A DNA stretch of 64,000 nucleotides from Anaerolineales bacterium (GTDB lineage: Bacteria > Chloroflexota > Anaerolineae > Anaerolineales > Villigracilaceae). Location of the stretch: contig JANWWK010000029.1 of NCBI GenBank assembly GCA_025056175.1, positions 1-64,000 on the forward strand. Direction: 5' to 3'. The notes beneath the pieces are model-generated. The model worked only from the letters and a program-made list of their open reading frames with translations. It was not told where the DNA came from and did not search any database. A program made the translations under genes and the position numbers. Numbering within the stretch: the stretch's first letter is position 1; the number at the start of each line of letters is the position of its first letter. Shown piece after piece: positions 36,269 to 44,280 of this stretch.

Positions 36269-37504
36269 CTACCAGCGTCGCTGGAAGCGGTTGCGGAGAA
36301 TGATGGCCGTTGCGTTGAGCATGAGCAGAATACCCGCCAGAACCAGAATCCCCGCCGCGGCAATGGCGTGAAACTCACCTTGCGCACGCGAAGTCCATTG
36401 ATAAATCTGGATGGGCAGGGCGGTGAATTTGGTAAACGGGCTGTTGGGGTCGAATGTGATGAAGGTTGACGCGCCTACGATGATGAGCGGGGCGGTTTCG
36501 CCGATAGCGCGTGACATCGCCAGGATGCTGCCGGTGAGAATGCCGGGCAATGCCGCAGGTAGAACGTGGTGCCACACCATCTGCCAACGGGTAGCGCCTA
36601 CGCCGTAGGCCGCCTGTCGGATGGAGTCTGGAACGGCTTTAATGGCTTCTTGCGCGTTGATGATGACCAGCGGCAGGACGAGAATCCCCATCGTCAGCCC
36701 GGCGGAAAGCACGGTGCGGCCGTTCGAGTCGGTTACGCCGAACATGGCACCACTGGTCAGCGGCTCAAAGGTACGGACGAAAATTGCCAGGCCCAGCATG
36801 CCGTACACAATCGAAGGCACGCCTGCCAGGTTGTTAATGTTGGTTTGGATGATGCGCGCTACGATGTTGGTTTTGCTGGCGTATTCTTGCAAGTATACGG
36901 CAGCGCCTACGCCGGTGGGCATAGAAACCAGCATGGCAATTGCGACAATCCACAGCGACCCAAAAATGGCCGTGCGCACGCCGGCGAATTCGGCGCGACT
37001 CGATTGCGGCGTGACCAGGAATCTGGGGGTCAACCAGGCGCGGAATTCCAGTTTCGCATCGGGGTAGAGTTCCTTGACTTCCGCTTCGATGCCTGCCCGG
37101 TCGGTGAGAGAGCGCCACAGGGTGTAGGTTTGCCGGGTTTTGATTTGGAGAATTCGCTCAACCACCAGGTTGAATAATTCATCACGGGAGCGGGTTTCCA
37201 TTGGTTTTTCGTTGTTCAGTTTGTTGTACGCTCCACGTGAGAGGTTGCTTTGTAAAATGGCAAGCAGTTCTTCTTGCGTCAGTTCTTCCAGCGGTTTTTC
37301 GGAAAGCTGGGCAGGGTCTTTTTTGTATTCGTAAGCCACATACCCAAAGGCATCATCAATCACGCTCAAAAAGAGCGCCGAGAGCGAGATAATCGCAATC
37401 AACAGGGCGGAAAAGAATACCATTTCCCACACCCAGGCTTTGCGATACCGCCAGGCGATGAAGCGTTCCAGGTCGTTTTGTTCAGGGTAAGAGAAGCGGG
37501 CCAT
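36269..37504 (-). CDS. pstA: Phosphate ABC transporter permease PstA with an enlarged first loop
   Basis: A 411-residue permease, about 110 residues longer than the usual PstA. Helix 1 lies at about 27-50. An inserted soluble region at about 55-165 (KPLEELTQEELLAILQSN, RSRDELFNLVVERILQ) precedes the five helices of the permease domain. The coupling loop PDSIRQAAYGVGATRWQMVWHHVLPAALPGI is present. The insert would face the outside and could contact PstS. The gene starts 11 bases after pstC. Confidence 0.93.
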   Translation of the reverse strand: MARFSYPEQNDLERFIAWRYRKAWVWEMVFFSALLIAIISLSALFLSVIDDAFGYVAYEYKKDPAQLSEKPLEELTQEELLAILQSNLSRGAYNKLNNEKPMETRSRDELFNLVVERILQIKTRQTYTLWRSLTDRAGIEAEVKELYPDAKLEFRAWLTPRFLVTPQSSRAEFAGVRTAIFGSLWIVAIAMLVSMPTGVGAAVYLQEYASKTNIVARIIQTNINNLAGVPSIVYGMLGLAIFVRTFEPLTSGAMFGVTDSNGRTVLSAGLTMGILVLPLVIINAQEAIKAVPDSIRQAAYGVGATRWQMVWHHVLPAALPGILTGSILAMSRAIGETAPLIIVGASTFITFDPNSPFTKFTALPIQIYQWTSRAQGEFHAIAAAGILVLAGILLMLNATAIILRNRFQRRW

Positions 37505-37514
37505 GGCGTTTCCT

Positions 37515-38477
37515 TTACTCGTATTGCTCGCGGAATTTGGCGATAATCCATTGGCTGATGAGGTTCAGGATGAGGGTGATGAGGAAGAGCATGAGCGCAA
37601 TGGCAAACAGGCTGGTGTAGTCGAGCGTGCCATAGGGCAGGTCTCCGCCGCTGATTCGGGCGATGTGACCGGTCATTGTTTCGGCGGAATCCAGAGGGTT
37701 GAAGGTAAACTTCGGTCCGGCGCCCGATGCAATGGCTACAATCATCGTTTCCCCAACCGCGCGGGCAATCCCCACGATAACCGCAGCGCCGATACCGGAA
37801 AAGGCCGCTGGTACGAGAACTTGCGTGCTGACCTCCAGCCTGGTGGCACCCATTGCGTATGCCCCTTCGCGCAGAGAATTGGGGACGGCACTGAGCGCAT
37901 CTTCGCTCATCGAAGAAATCAACGGCAAAATCATGATGCCCATCACCAGACCGGCAGAGAGCATGTTATAGACGCCGAGTTTGTCTGTGCCGATGAGGCT
38001 GCGCAGCAGGGGCGAGACGAACAACAGAGCAAAGTAGCCATAAACAACGGTGGGGATGCCGGCCAATGTTTCCAGGACTGGCTTCAGGATGGCACGGGCG
38101 CGTGGGTTGGCATATTCGCTCAGGTAGATGGCTGCGCTCAATCCCAGCGGCAGGGCAACCGAAATCGCAATTGCGCTGGTGGTGAGCGTTGCGCTGACCA
38201 ATGCCCAAATGCCGAATTGTTCTGCTTGCGGTTGCCAGGAAGTGGTCAGGAAGAATTCCTGCAAACTCACTTCCGGGTCGGCAAAGAACAGGAGTGCCTG
38301 GTCGCCCAGTACGAAAGTGATGGCGAGCGTGATGAAGATGGTCAAAATTCCTACGATGAAAAGAGAACTTTCGACCATCACCTCGCCAGGTCGCAATTTT
38401 CGCTTGAGTTGTGCTGCCCAACTTTCTTGTTGCAGAGAAGTAGAAAGGTCAAGGTCGGAAGAGATTGGCGTTGTCAT
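37515..38477 (-). CDS. pstC: Phosphate ABC transporter permease PstC
   Basis: A 320-residue permease with six helices. The coupling loop VPNSLREGAYAMGATRLEVSTQVLVPAAFSGI and the GDQALLFFADPEVSLQEFFLTTSW segment after helix 1 are typical of PstC. The frame is open from TTG 38498, but ATG 38477 with GAAAGA upstream is preferred. It is separated from pstS by a strongly structured RNA segment of about 110 bases. Confidence 0.94.
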   Translation of the reverse strand: MTTPISSDLDLSTSLQQESWAAQLKRKLRPGEVMVESSLFIVGILTIFITLAITFVLGDQALLFFADPEVSLQEFFLTTSWQPQAEQFGIWALVSATLTTSAIAISVALPLGLSAAIYLSEYANPRARAILKPVLETLAGIPTVVYGYFALLFVSPLLRSLIGTDKLGVYNMLSAGLVMGIMILPLISSMSEDALSAVPNSLREGAYAMGATRLEVSTQVLVPAAFSGIGAAVIVGIARAVGETMIVAIASGAGPKFTFNPLDSAETMTGHIARISGGDLPYGTLDYTSLFAIALMLFLITLILNLISQWIIAKFREQYE

Positions 38478-38503
38478 AAGATGCAATCTTTCAAACAAGA
38501 GCG

Positions 38504-38611
38504 CAAAATACTTTCTTCTTTCCCCATTTCAATAAAAGAAGAAAGTATTTTGCTCAGCGAGCAAGGTTTGGGCTGGCCCTCCTGCAGAAGGGCCAGCCCG
38601 CTGAAATGGGG
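38504..38611 (-). promoter_or_regulatory. Structured RNA between pstS and pstC (two hairpins with a loop-to-flank pairing)
   Basis: Plus-strand coordinates: an 18-bp perfect stem pairs 38504-38521 with 38535-38552. Its 13-base loop contains CCCCATTTCA (38522-38531), the exact complement of TGAAATGGGG at 38602-38611. Between them lies an 11-bp perfect GC-rich hairpin (38570-38580 with 38589-38599). The loop pairing would close a pseudoknot or kissing structure. There is no U-run after either hairpin, so it looks like a processing or stability element rather than a simple terminator. Confidence 0.7.
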
Positions 38612-38619
38612 GAGAGTGT

Positions 38620-39726
38620 TTACGGATTCAGCATGGCGGAGAGCCAGGCGCCCCAGGAGGTGTAGATGGCTTTCTTGGGGGCGGGGAAGTAACCGACGTC
38701 TTTGATGTTGTCATCCAGGTTTTGCAGGTAGAAGGCGATGAAAGCGGCAACCTGCGGTTTTTGCTGCATGATTTTGGCATCGGAGTAGATGAAGAGCGGA
38801 CGTGCGAGCGGATAGGTGCCGTTATCTACGTTGGCCTGGGTGGGTTCAACGTCGTTGATTTTGACGGCTTTGAGTTTGCCCTGTTCTTCGGCGAAGTAAG
38901 CATAGCCGAAGTAACCGATGGCGTACTTGTCGCCTTCGACGCCCTTGACGAGGACGTTGTCATCTTCGGAGAATTGTGCGCCTTCGAGGGCGAGCAGGGC
39001 GCTCTTGGCGGCTTTGGTGTCGTCTTTGCCTTCGGGGGTCTTGAACTGCTTGGCAACGACGGCTTCGATGAAGTAGTCGAAGGTGCCGGAGTCAGCGCCG
39101 GGGGAGTAGACCTTGATGGTTTCGGCGGGGAAGGCGGGGTCTACTTCGTTCCACTTCTTGACCTGACCGGAGAAGATTTTGCCGAGTTGGTCAATGGTGA
39201 GGGTGGTGAGGAAGTCGTTATCCTGCGAGACGACGACGGCCAGGGCATCGGTGCCAACGCGGAATTCAAGCGGGTTGCGGCCAATGGCTTTGCAGTTTTC
39301 GGCTTCTTCTTTCTTGATGGCGCGCGAAGCGTTGGAGATGTCGGTTTCGCCGGTCTTGCAGAAGCGCTCAAAGCCAGCGCCGGTGCCGATGCTATCCACG
39401 GTGATGTTGCCGGTGTAGCCTTCCTGCTGGAAGAGTTCGGCCATGCGCTCAGAGAGCGGGAAGACGGTCGAAGAACCAGCGGTGATGATGTCACCCGTCA
39501 CTTCATCGGGCTGCGGGATGACCGGCAGAACGATGGGGAGGATGACTTCGGTCGGCGTGGGCGCCGGAGTAGCGGTCGCTTCCGGCGCTTTGGTTGGCTC
39601 GGGGGCCTTGGTGTTGGTGGCCGCGGGCGCAGCGGGGGCGGCGGTGGGCGTCGCCTGGCCGCAGGCCGCCAGAATCATGCTGGCGGCAATGAGCGCGGCA
39701 AAAAGGGTGAACAGTTTGTTGCGCAT
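38620..39726 (-). CDS. pstS: Phosphate-binding lipoprotein PstS
   Basis: A 368-residue phosphate-binding protein of the ABC importer. The signal peptide ends in lipobox LAAC (Cys19). A Pro/Ala/Thr-rich linker of about 45 residues precedes the PBP-like domain with DIITAGSSTVFPLSERMAELF (phosphate loop), ISNASRAIKKEE and YSPGADSGTFDYF. ATG 39726 with AGGAGA upstream is chosen over the longer frame because it gives the signal peptide. An 11-bp-periodic PhoP-like box lies 69-107 bases upstream. Confidence 0.96.
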   Translation of the reverse strand: MRNKLFTLFAALIAASMILAACGQATPTAAPAAPAATNTKAPEPTKAPEATATPAPTPTEVILPIVLPVIPQPDEVTGDIITAGSSTVFPLSERMAELFQQEGYTGNITVDSIGTGAGFERFCKTGETDISNASRAIKKEEAENCKAIGRNPLEFRVGTDALAVVVSQDNDFLTTLTIDQLGKIFSGQVKKWNEVDPAFPAETIKVYSPGADSGTFDYFIEAVVAKQFKTPEGKDDTKAAKSALLALEGAQFSEDDNVLVKGVEGDKYAIGYFGYAYFAEEQGKLKAVKINDVEPTQANVDNGTYPLARPLFIYSDAKIMQQKPQVAAFIAFYLQNLDDNIKDVGYFPAPKKAIYTSWGAWLSAMLNP

Positions 39727-39794
39727 TGTTTCTTTTCTCCTCATAGATGATATAGAGATGTAATTTACCTCCGGGTGAGATTTTCTCACTCGCC

Positions 39795-39833
39795 CGTTAA
39801 GGACAATGAAAAGTTTGTTTAACGTCTCGTTAA
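39795..39833 (-). promoter_or_regulatory. PhoP/PhoB-like box upstream of pstS
   Basis: Reading the minus strand, hexamers TTAACG, TTAAAC, TTTCAT and TTAACG follow each other with exact 11-bp spacing. This is the pattern of the Gram-positive PhoP box (TTAACA-like direct repeats). A GAAAAT that could serve as -10 follows nine bases later. The phoB-phoR pair is encoded 1-3 kb upstream. Confidence 0.72.
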
Positions 39834-39840
39834 GAAGCGT

Positions 39841-39933
39841 TTATTTCTGGCTGCGCGCGCGGCGGTGTTGAATGGCGTCAATTGCCACAACGGCCATAAA
39901 CAGGATGGTCGAGACAATCAATGTGAGTTGCAT
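39841..39933 (-). CDS. Small single-helix membrane protein (30 residues)
   Basis: A 30-codon ORF with ATG at 39933 preceded by a very strong GAGGGAGGAAACC ribosome site and ending in TAA. The protein has a hydrophobic stretch at about residues 3-20 (LTLIVSTILFMAVVAID) followed by a basic tail (HRRARSQK), so it should insert in the membrane with the C-terminus inside. It lies 12 bases after the PHP gene and eight bases before the PhoP-like box of pstS. No family is recognised. The ribosome site and codon-perfect helix make a real gene likely, but conservation is untested. Confidence 0.6.
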   Translation of the reverse strand: MQLTLIVSTILFMAVVAIDAIQHRRARSQK

Positions 39934-39945
39934 GGTTTCCTCCCT

Positions 39946-40656
39946 CTAGGATTGCATGGCAGGAACAAGACGTGCAGGCACGCTCAAGAGATAATTCCAC
40001 ACCCAGTTTGTTGCCACGTGGGCGAAACTCCAGGCTGGCTGATGTCGTGGAAGTGTGGTTCCCTCGCGCAGCGCGCGCTCAAAATCGGCGGCAGTGTTGC
40101 CGGGAAATTCGGTAGCGCCCAGTCCGATGGCTTCCAGCGCGTGCGCGTCACTGCTGGCGGTGCGTGCAATTCCAGTTCGGACGGCTAATACTTCAGCGAA
40201 CATGCGGCTTTCGCGGTCAATCGCCGTAGCGTTATAGGTTTCGATGCCCAGCAGAATTTTGCCGGCTTCAGGATGTCGTGCGGCGGTGCGAATCGAGTAG
40301 AAATTCAGGCTTTTCATTCCCATCCCGCTCGCCATTGGGTGCGGCGCAATGGCATAACCGCCCTGTTCGCCAATCCGTAACAGGGTTTCGATGAGCGAGA
40401 GCCCGGCAGGGATGAGTTTGTGTACGTTCAGGGCCAGTAAATCCCCTTCGGCGGTTGAGATTTCGATACCGGGAATCACTTCTAAACCATATTGGGGTGC
40501 GATTTGCTCGGCAAGAAGCGCGCCGCGGATTTCGTCGTGGTCGGTGATGGCGATGACATCTAATCCGACTTGACGCGCGCGTTTCAGCACGGCTCGGACG
40601 GTGGCTGTGCCGTCATAACTGTAGATGGTGTGCATGTGTAAGTCGGCAAGTCCCAT
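39946..40656 (-). CDS. PHP-domain phosphoesterase
   Basis: A 236-residue metal-dependent phosphoesterase of the PHP family. It has the first metal motif DLHMHTIYSYDG (residues 5-16), AITDHDEIRG (His/Asp), GIEIST, the IAPHP motif and SSDAHALEAIG near the C-terminus. PHP enzymes hydrolyse phosphate esters, including nucleoside phosphates. It lies between phoR and pstS behind its own PhoP-like box, so it is probably a phosphate-starvation phosphatase. The substrate is unknown. Confidence 0.85.
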   Translation of the reverse strand: MGLADLHMHTIYSYDGTATVRAVLKRARQVGLDVIAITDHDEIRGALLAEQIAPQYGLEVIPGIEISTAEGDLLALNVHKLIPAGLSLIETLLRIGEQGGYAIAPHPMASGMGMKSLNFYSIRTAARHPEAGKILLGIETYNATAIDRESRMFAEVLAVRTGIARTASSDAHALEAIGLGATEFPGNTAADFERALREGTTLPRHQPAWSFAHVATNWVWNYLLSVPARLVPAMQS

Positions 40657-40724
40657 GTTCTTCTCTCTCGAAAGTAAAAACGGCTGGTTGCGCGCGAAAC
40701 GCGCAGGCTCTAAACCTGCTGTAG

Positions 40725-40730
40725 AGTGTA
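40725..40730 (-). promoter_or_regulatory. Probable -10 box of the PHP gene
   Basis: TACACT on the minus strand follows the last hexamer of the PhoP-like box by nine bases, the arrangement expected when the box replaces the -35 element. Confidence 0.55.
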
Positions 40731-40739
40731 GCCTTAAAC

Positions 40740-40778
40740 GTTTAACGCCCCTGCAACGGGGCGTTAACAGTCAGTAAA
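40740..40778 (-). promoter_or_regulatory. PhoP/PhoB-like box upstream of the PHP gene
   Basis: On the minus strand the hexamers TTTACT, TTAACG, TTGCAG and TTAAAC recur with exact 11-bp spacing; the third is the weakest. The same segment can also fold as a 10-bp hairpin (TTAACGCCCC with GGGGCGTTAA), which lacks a U-run. Confidence 0.65.
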
Positions 40779-40816
40779 CGGATGTGGAAAAGGGGAAATG
40801 GAGGCTGAGCGGGGAA

Positions 40817-42058
40817 CTAAAATACCGGAATTGTAAAGTAAAACGTTGAGCCTTTTTCCAGCTCGCTCTCGACCCAAATTTTGCCCCCGTGTGCTTCGAC
40901 AATATGCCGGGCAATCGAAAGCCCTAAGCCGGTGCCGCCCCCTTTGGTACGTGCGCGGTCGGCTTTGTAGAATCGCTCGAAAATACGCGGCAGGTCGTCG
41001 GGGTGAATGCCGACGCCCGTGTCGCTGACATCGAAACGCAGGTATTTGCCATCCAACCGCGCATAAAGCCGAATTTGACCGCCAGGAGGAGTGAACTTGA
41101 TGGCATTGTGAATCAGATTGACCAACACCTGTTCCAACCGCGCAAAATCGGCAGGGATGGTGGGCAGGTTGGAGGCGGTTTCGACGGTGAGTTCCAGGCC
41201 GGCGCGCTCGGCCTGGGTTCTCATGCGGTCGGCGGCAGAGCAAAGCAGTTGTGATGGGGAGACGGGTTGGATTTGTAATGGCACCTGACCTGATTCAATG
41301 CGCGTGAGTTCAAGAAGCTCGGAGGCCATTTGCGTCAGGGCATCCACTTCGGTCTGGATGCGTGCCAGGAAGCGGCGGGCGGCAGGAGGGTCTTCCAGCG
41401 CACCGTCCGTCAGGGTCTCGACGAGTGCTTTGAGCGAGGCCAGGGGGGTACGCAGCTCATGTGAGACGTTCGAGATGAAATCACGTCGCACAGTTTCCAG
41501 GCGGCGCAGCCGGGTCAGGTCTTGCACCATGAGCAGGGAGCTGCCGGTGACGGGGTCGGGGATGGCGGTGAGTTGCAGGAAGCGCCGGCTGTTGGGTAGT
41601 TCGAGCGATTCGCTCTGTGGTTCTCCCCTTCGGCGGGCTTTGCGCCAGATTTCGACCAGTTGATGATGCCGCAGGGCGGCGATGACCGAGCGCCCTACCA
41701 GGTTTTCGCCAAACAATTTTTCGGCGCCAGGATTGGACATCTGAATGGTGCCTTCCTCATCCACAATCAAGACACCGTCAGTGATTTGGTCTAAAATCGC
41801 TGCCAGGCGCGCGGTTTCGGTTTGAAGGTTCTCCAGTCGGCTTTCATAACGTTCCATGAGCGTTTGAACCGCACTGGAGAGCGTTTCGATGTGTTGGGTA
41901 TCGGCGCTTAATTCGGCAGAGGGACGTTGACTTTCGGAAACACGGCGCAGGGCGCGGGCGTAGGAATCTATCTTGCGGCGCAGGGAAACGTATCGCCAGA
42001 GCATCCAGAGCAGGGCAAGCGCTAAAATGGAAATCAGCAGCCAGTGGAGGGGAGGCAT
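40817..42058 (-). CDS. phoR: Phosphate-responsive sensor histidine kinase PhoR
   Basis: A 413-residue kinase. It has one N-terminal membrane helix (about 5-23), a linker coiled coil, a PAS domain (about 83-185, [23 protein letters not shown]), HisKA with the phospho-acceptor His200 in [15 protein letters not shown], and a HATPase domain with [29 protein letters not shown] and [18 protein letters not shown]. No periplasmic sensor domain is present, as in other PhoR kinases. It follows phoB by 30 bases and precedes the PHP-pst genes, which supports the name. Confidence 0.9.
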   Translation of the reverse strand: MPPLHWLLISILALALLWMLWRYVSLRRKIDSYARALRRVSESQRPSAELSADTQHIETLSSAVQTLMERYESRLENLQTETARLAAILDQITDGVLIVDEEGTIQMSNPGAEKLFGENLVGRSVIAALRHHQLVEIWRKARRRGEPQSESLELPNSRRFLQLTAIPDPVTGSSLLMVQDLTRLRRLETVRRDFISNVSHELRTPLASLKALVETLTDGALEDPPAARRFLARIQTEVDALTQMASELLELTRIESGQVPLQIQPVSPSQLLCSAADRMRTQAERAGLELTVETASNLPTIPADFARLEQVLVNLIHNAIKFTPPGGQIRLYARLDGKYLRFDVSDTGVGIHPDDLPRIFERFYKADRARTKGGGTGLGLSIARHIVEAHGGKIWVESELEKGSTFYFTIPVF

Positions 42059-42088
42059 GTCGTCACCCTGCGGCGTAAACCAGGCGCG

Positions 42089-42802
42089 CTAGCCTTCAAA
42101 GCGATAGCCGCCACCGCGGACGGTGACGATACGGGCCGGGTTGGCCGGGTCGGCTTCGATTTTCTGTCTTAACCAGCGCACGTGGACATCTACCGTGCGG
42201 CTATCGCCGATGTAATCCCATCCCCAAACCCGTTCCAGGATGAATTCGCGTGAGAGCATCTGCCCGCGATGTTCTGCAAAGAAGAGCAGCAGCTCATATT
42301 CCTGCGGTTTGAGGGGAATGACGGCGTCATCGAGTGTCACTTCGCGCCGGGTGCGGTTGATGGCCAGGTTGCCGAAGATGAGCGTATCCTGGGCGGGAGC
42401 GCTGGTTTTGAGTTTGTCGAGCTCTTCGCGCACAACTTGCGTGCGGCGCAGTTGGGCTTTGATGCGCGCCAGCAGTTCGCGCATTGAGAAGGGTTTGGTC
42501 AGGTAGTCGTCAGCACCGATTTCCAGGCCAACCACGCGGTCAATTTCTTCGTCACGGGCGGTGAGCATCAGGATGGGGCTGGTGAACGATTCTCGCCGCA
42601 AGGTTTTGCAGACTTCGATGCCATCCAGGGCAGGGAGCATGATGTCGAGAACAATCAGGTCTGGCTTGAGCCGCCGCGCAGTTTCCAGCGCAGAGCGGCC
42701 ATCGCCGGCAGTTTCGACCCGGTAGCCTTGTTTTTCCAGGTTGTAGGCCAGCGTTTCTTGCAGCGTGGGTTCGTCTTCGACGACCAGGATGAGTTCGGGC
42801 AT
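42089..42802 (-). CDS. phoB: OmpR-family response regulator PhoB/PhoP
   Basis: A 237-residue regulator. The receiver has the acidic pocket VVEDEP, the phosphorylated Asp53 in [11 protein letters not shown], and the conserved Lys in [11 protein letters not shown]. The C-terminal winged helix has LTPQEYELL-like [12 protein letters not shown] and [24 protein letters not shown] 42802 is favoured over 42808 because of spacing from AGGGAG. It should bind the 11-bp direct repeats at pstS, the PHP gene and its own promoter. Confidence 0.93.
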   Translation of the reverse strand: MPELILVVEDEPTLQETLAYNLEKQGYRVETAGDGRSALETARRLKPDLIVLDIMLPALDGIEVCKTLRRESFTSPILMLTARDEEIDRVVGLEIGADDYLTKPFSMRELLARIKAQLRRTQVVREELDKLKTSAPAQDTLIFGNLAINRTRREVTLDDAVIPLKPQEYELLLFFAEHRGQMLSREFILERVWGWDYIGDSRTVDVHVRWLRQKIEADPANPARIVTVRGGGYRFEG

Positions 42803-42853
42803 AGGCATCTCCCTGTTTCTTCAGCCGCAATATACCACAAGAATTTTTTTGGG

Positions 42854-42870
42854 AGTTAAGGGATTGTTAA
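42854..42870 (-). promoter_or_regulatory. PhoP-like half box upstream of phoB
   Basis: On the minus strand TTAACA and TTAACT are spaced by exactly 11 bp, about 50 bases before the phoB start. TATATT follows 19 bases later as a possible -10. Two units only, so this is weaker than the other two boxes; autoregulation is the inference. Confidence 0.5.
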
Positions 42871-42887
42871 AAGCAGAAGATAAAATG

Positions 42888-42918
42888 CAAAACGGATGGT
42901 CGCTCACCATCCGTTTTG
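42888..42918 (-). terminator. Bidirectional terminator after the nicotinate phosphoribosyltransferase gene
   Basis: A 13-bp perfect stem (CAAAACGGATGGT with its complement) and five-base loop lie 16 bases beyond the stop at 42934. It separates the NAD-salvage operon from phoB. Confidence 0.8.
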
Positions 42919-42933
42919 TCTGGCTGATTCTTT

Positions 42934-44280
42934 TTACCACACCCGTTCCAGGTTGGGGTTATCGAGCGGTTTGCGCCCGACTTTGGCCATATCTACCCAT
43001 TGGCCATGAACTTTTACACGCACCACATCCGCAGTGAAATCGGTAACGGTGTGGCCGTTGTTGTTGAACAGGTGCGAACCGACGGCGTAAATATCGGCTG
43101 GAACGCCCAGTTTCTCGAATTTGCGAATTTTTTCGGGGTTGAATCCGCCGGAGACGACAATTTTGACGCTGCGGCAGTAATTGCGGGCGCGCTCCTGCCA
43201 GTGGGGGGGCAGGCTCCAGCGTTCCCAGGCCGAATCCAATGCCTGGCGGACGTTGAACACCAGGCGGGGTGTGACGCCCAAATCCAATGCCGGGTCGCCG
43301 AGTGGTGGAACGGATTGGTCGCGCAGGCTGCCACTCGTATCGAGCCGAACACCGTATAGTTTGTATTTGGCTGCTTCTGTTTCGTTGCCGGCATCTATCC
43401 ATGCGCGATAGCGGTCAAACAGGGCATCCAGCACCAGGAGCGAATCGCGCACGCAGTCGTTGTTGAAATCCACCAGAGCAATACGGGGAATGGACGGCGG
43501 CAAAACGCGCGAAAAGGCTAGCATCGCTTCAGCGGTATCACCCAAAAACGAGGCGATGGCCGCGTGTGCTACGGTGCCGCCGCCTGCGCCGCCCCACCAG
43601 TCGCCCTGTGCATCAGTAGAGACAAACGGACCCAGAGTCTGCGCGAAATCATGATTGAAGCGTTGAACAGCGATGTTGTAGGCGTAACCATCGGCGGCCT
43701 GCACTTCGTGTAAGTCGAAACGCGCCGGAAAGAAAAGCACCGGTTTGCCGCCCGCGGCGCTGAGTGTCTCATAGACATTCGTGGCTACGCGGCTGGCGCG
43801 GGTGAGGATGCCCAGCGTGGGCGTTTCCAGCAGGGCAAAATCACGGTAGCGTCCACGCACTTTGAGAACTGGCTGAACGCGCAGCGGGTTGCCGTCCGAA
43901 GTGACGGTTGTGCCATCATGCACAGCCCACACTTCCAGTTTGTCGGAAGTATCTACGAATTTGCCGTTTTCATCGAAGTAGCCGGTGCAGTGACGCAGCA
44001 TGGCGAGGGCTTTATCTACACCGACTACAACGGTCGTTCCGACCCGGCGGGTGAACCATTGCATTTCGACTTCGATGTCACCGACGGCAATGTTTTCGGG
44101 CGAAATGCCCCGCGGCAGGTTGTGATGTTTGCCGCTATAGAGGTAGCCTTCAGCGGCCAGCGTGTTGAGCATCGCGTTGATGTTGGTAAAGTATTTGTCA
44201 GAATACCAGCCCCGCCGCATGCGCTCAATATCGAGCTTGAAGGTTTCGTTGGTAAGACGTTTTCCGTCAAAGATGGACAT
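42934..44280 (-). CDS. pncB: Nicotinate phosphoribosyltransferase
   Basis: A 448-residue enzyme that makes nicotinate mononucleotide from nicotinate and PRPP in NAD salvage. The N-terminus has RGWYSDKYFTNINAML, as in the family; GVRLDTSGSLRDQS and KIVVSGGFNPEKIRKFEKLGVPADIYAVGSHLF carry the phosphoribosyl-binding residues. Its ATG overlaps the stop of the upstream nicotinamidase-like gene (CTAATG), so the two steps are coupled. A nicotinamide-using (NadV) role is less likely given the amidase partner. Confidence 0.9.
   Translation of the reverse strand: MSIFDGKRLTNETFKLDIERMRRGWYSDKYFTNINAMLNTLAAEGYLYSGKHHNLPRGISPENIAVGDIEVEMQWFTRRVGTTVVVGVDKALAMLRHCTGYFDENGKFVDTSDKLEVWAVHDGTTVTSDGNPLRVQPVLKVRGRYRDFALLETPTLGILTRASRVATNVYETLSAAGGKPVLFFPARFDLHEVQAADGYAYNIAVQRFNHDFAQTLGPFVSTDAQGDWWGGAGGGTVAHAAIASFLGDTAEAMLAFSRVLPPSIPRIALVDFNNDCVRDSLLVLDALFDRYRAWIDAGNETEAAKYKLYGVRLDTSGSLRDQSVPPLGDPALDLGVTPRLVFNVRQALDSAWERWSLPPHWQERARNYCRSVKIVVSGGFNPEKIRKFEKLGVPADIYAVGSHLFNNNGHTVTDFTADVVRVKVHGQWVDMAKVGRKPLDNPNLERVW

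Noticed and set aside
37503-38705. 400-codon open frame antisense to pstC and the intergenic hairpins
   Set aside because: Shadow of pstC; it reads through the structured RNA and has no recognisable domain.
38722-39750. 342-codon open frame antisense to pstS, rich in Gly, Phe and Asp
   Set aside because: It is the mirror of the PstS codons; composition is unnatural, no ribosome site, and pstS is certain.
40740-40778. The 10-bp hairpin TTAACGCCCC/GGGGCGTTAA as a terminator after phoR
   Set aside because: No U-run follows on either strand, and the segment fits an 11-bp-periodic regulator box better; a structural role is not excluded.
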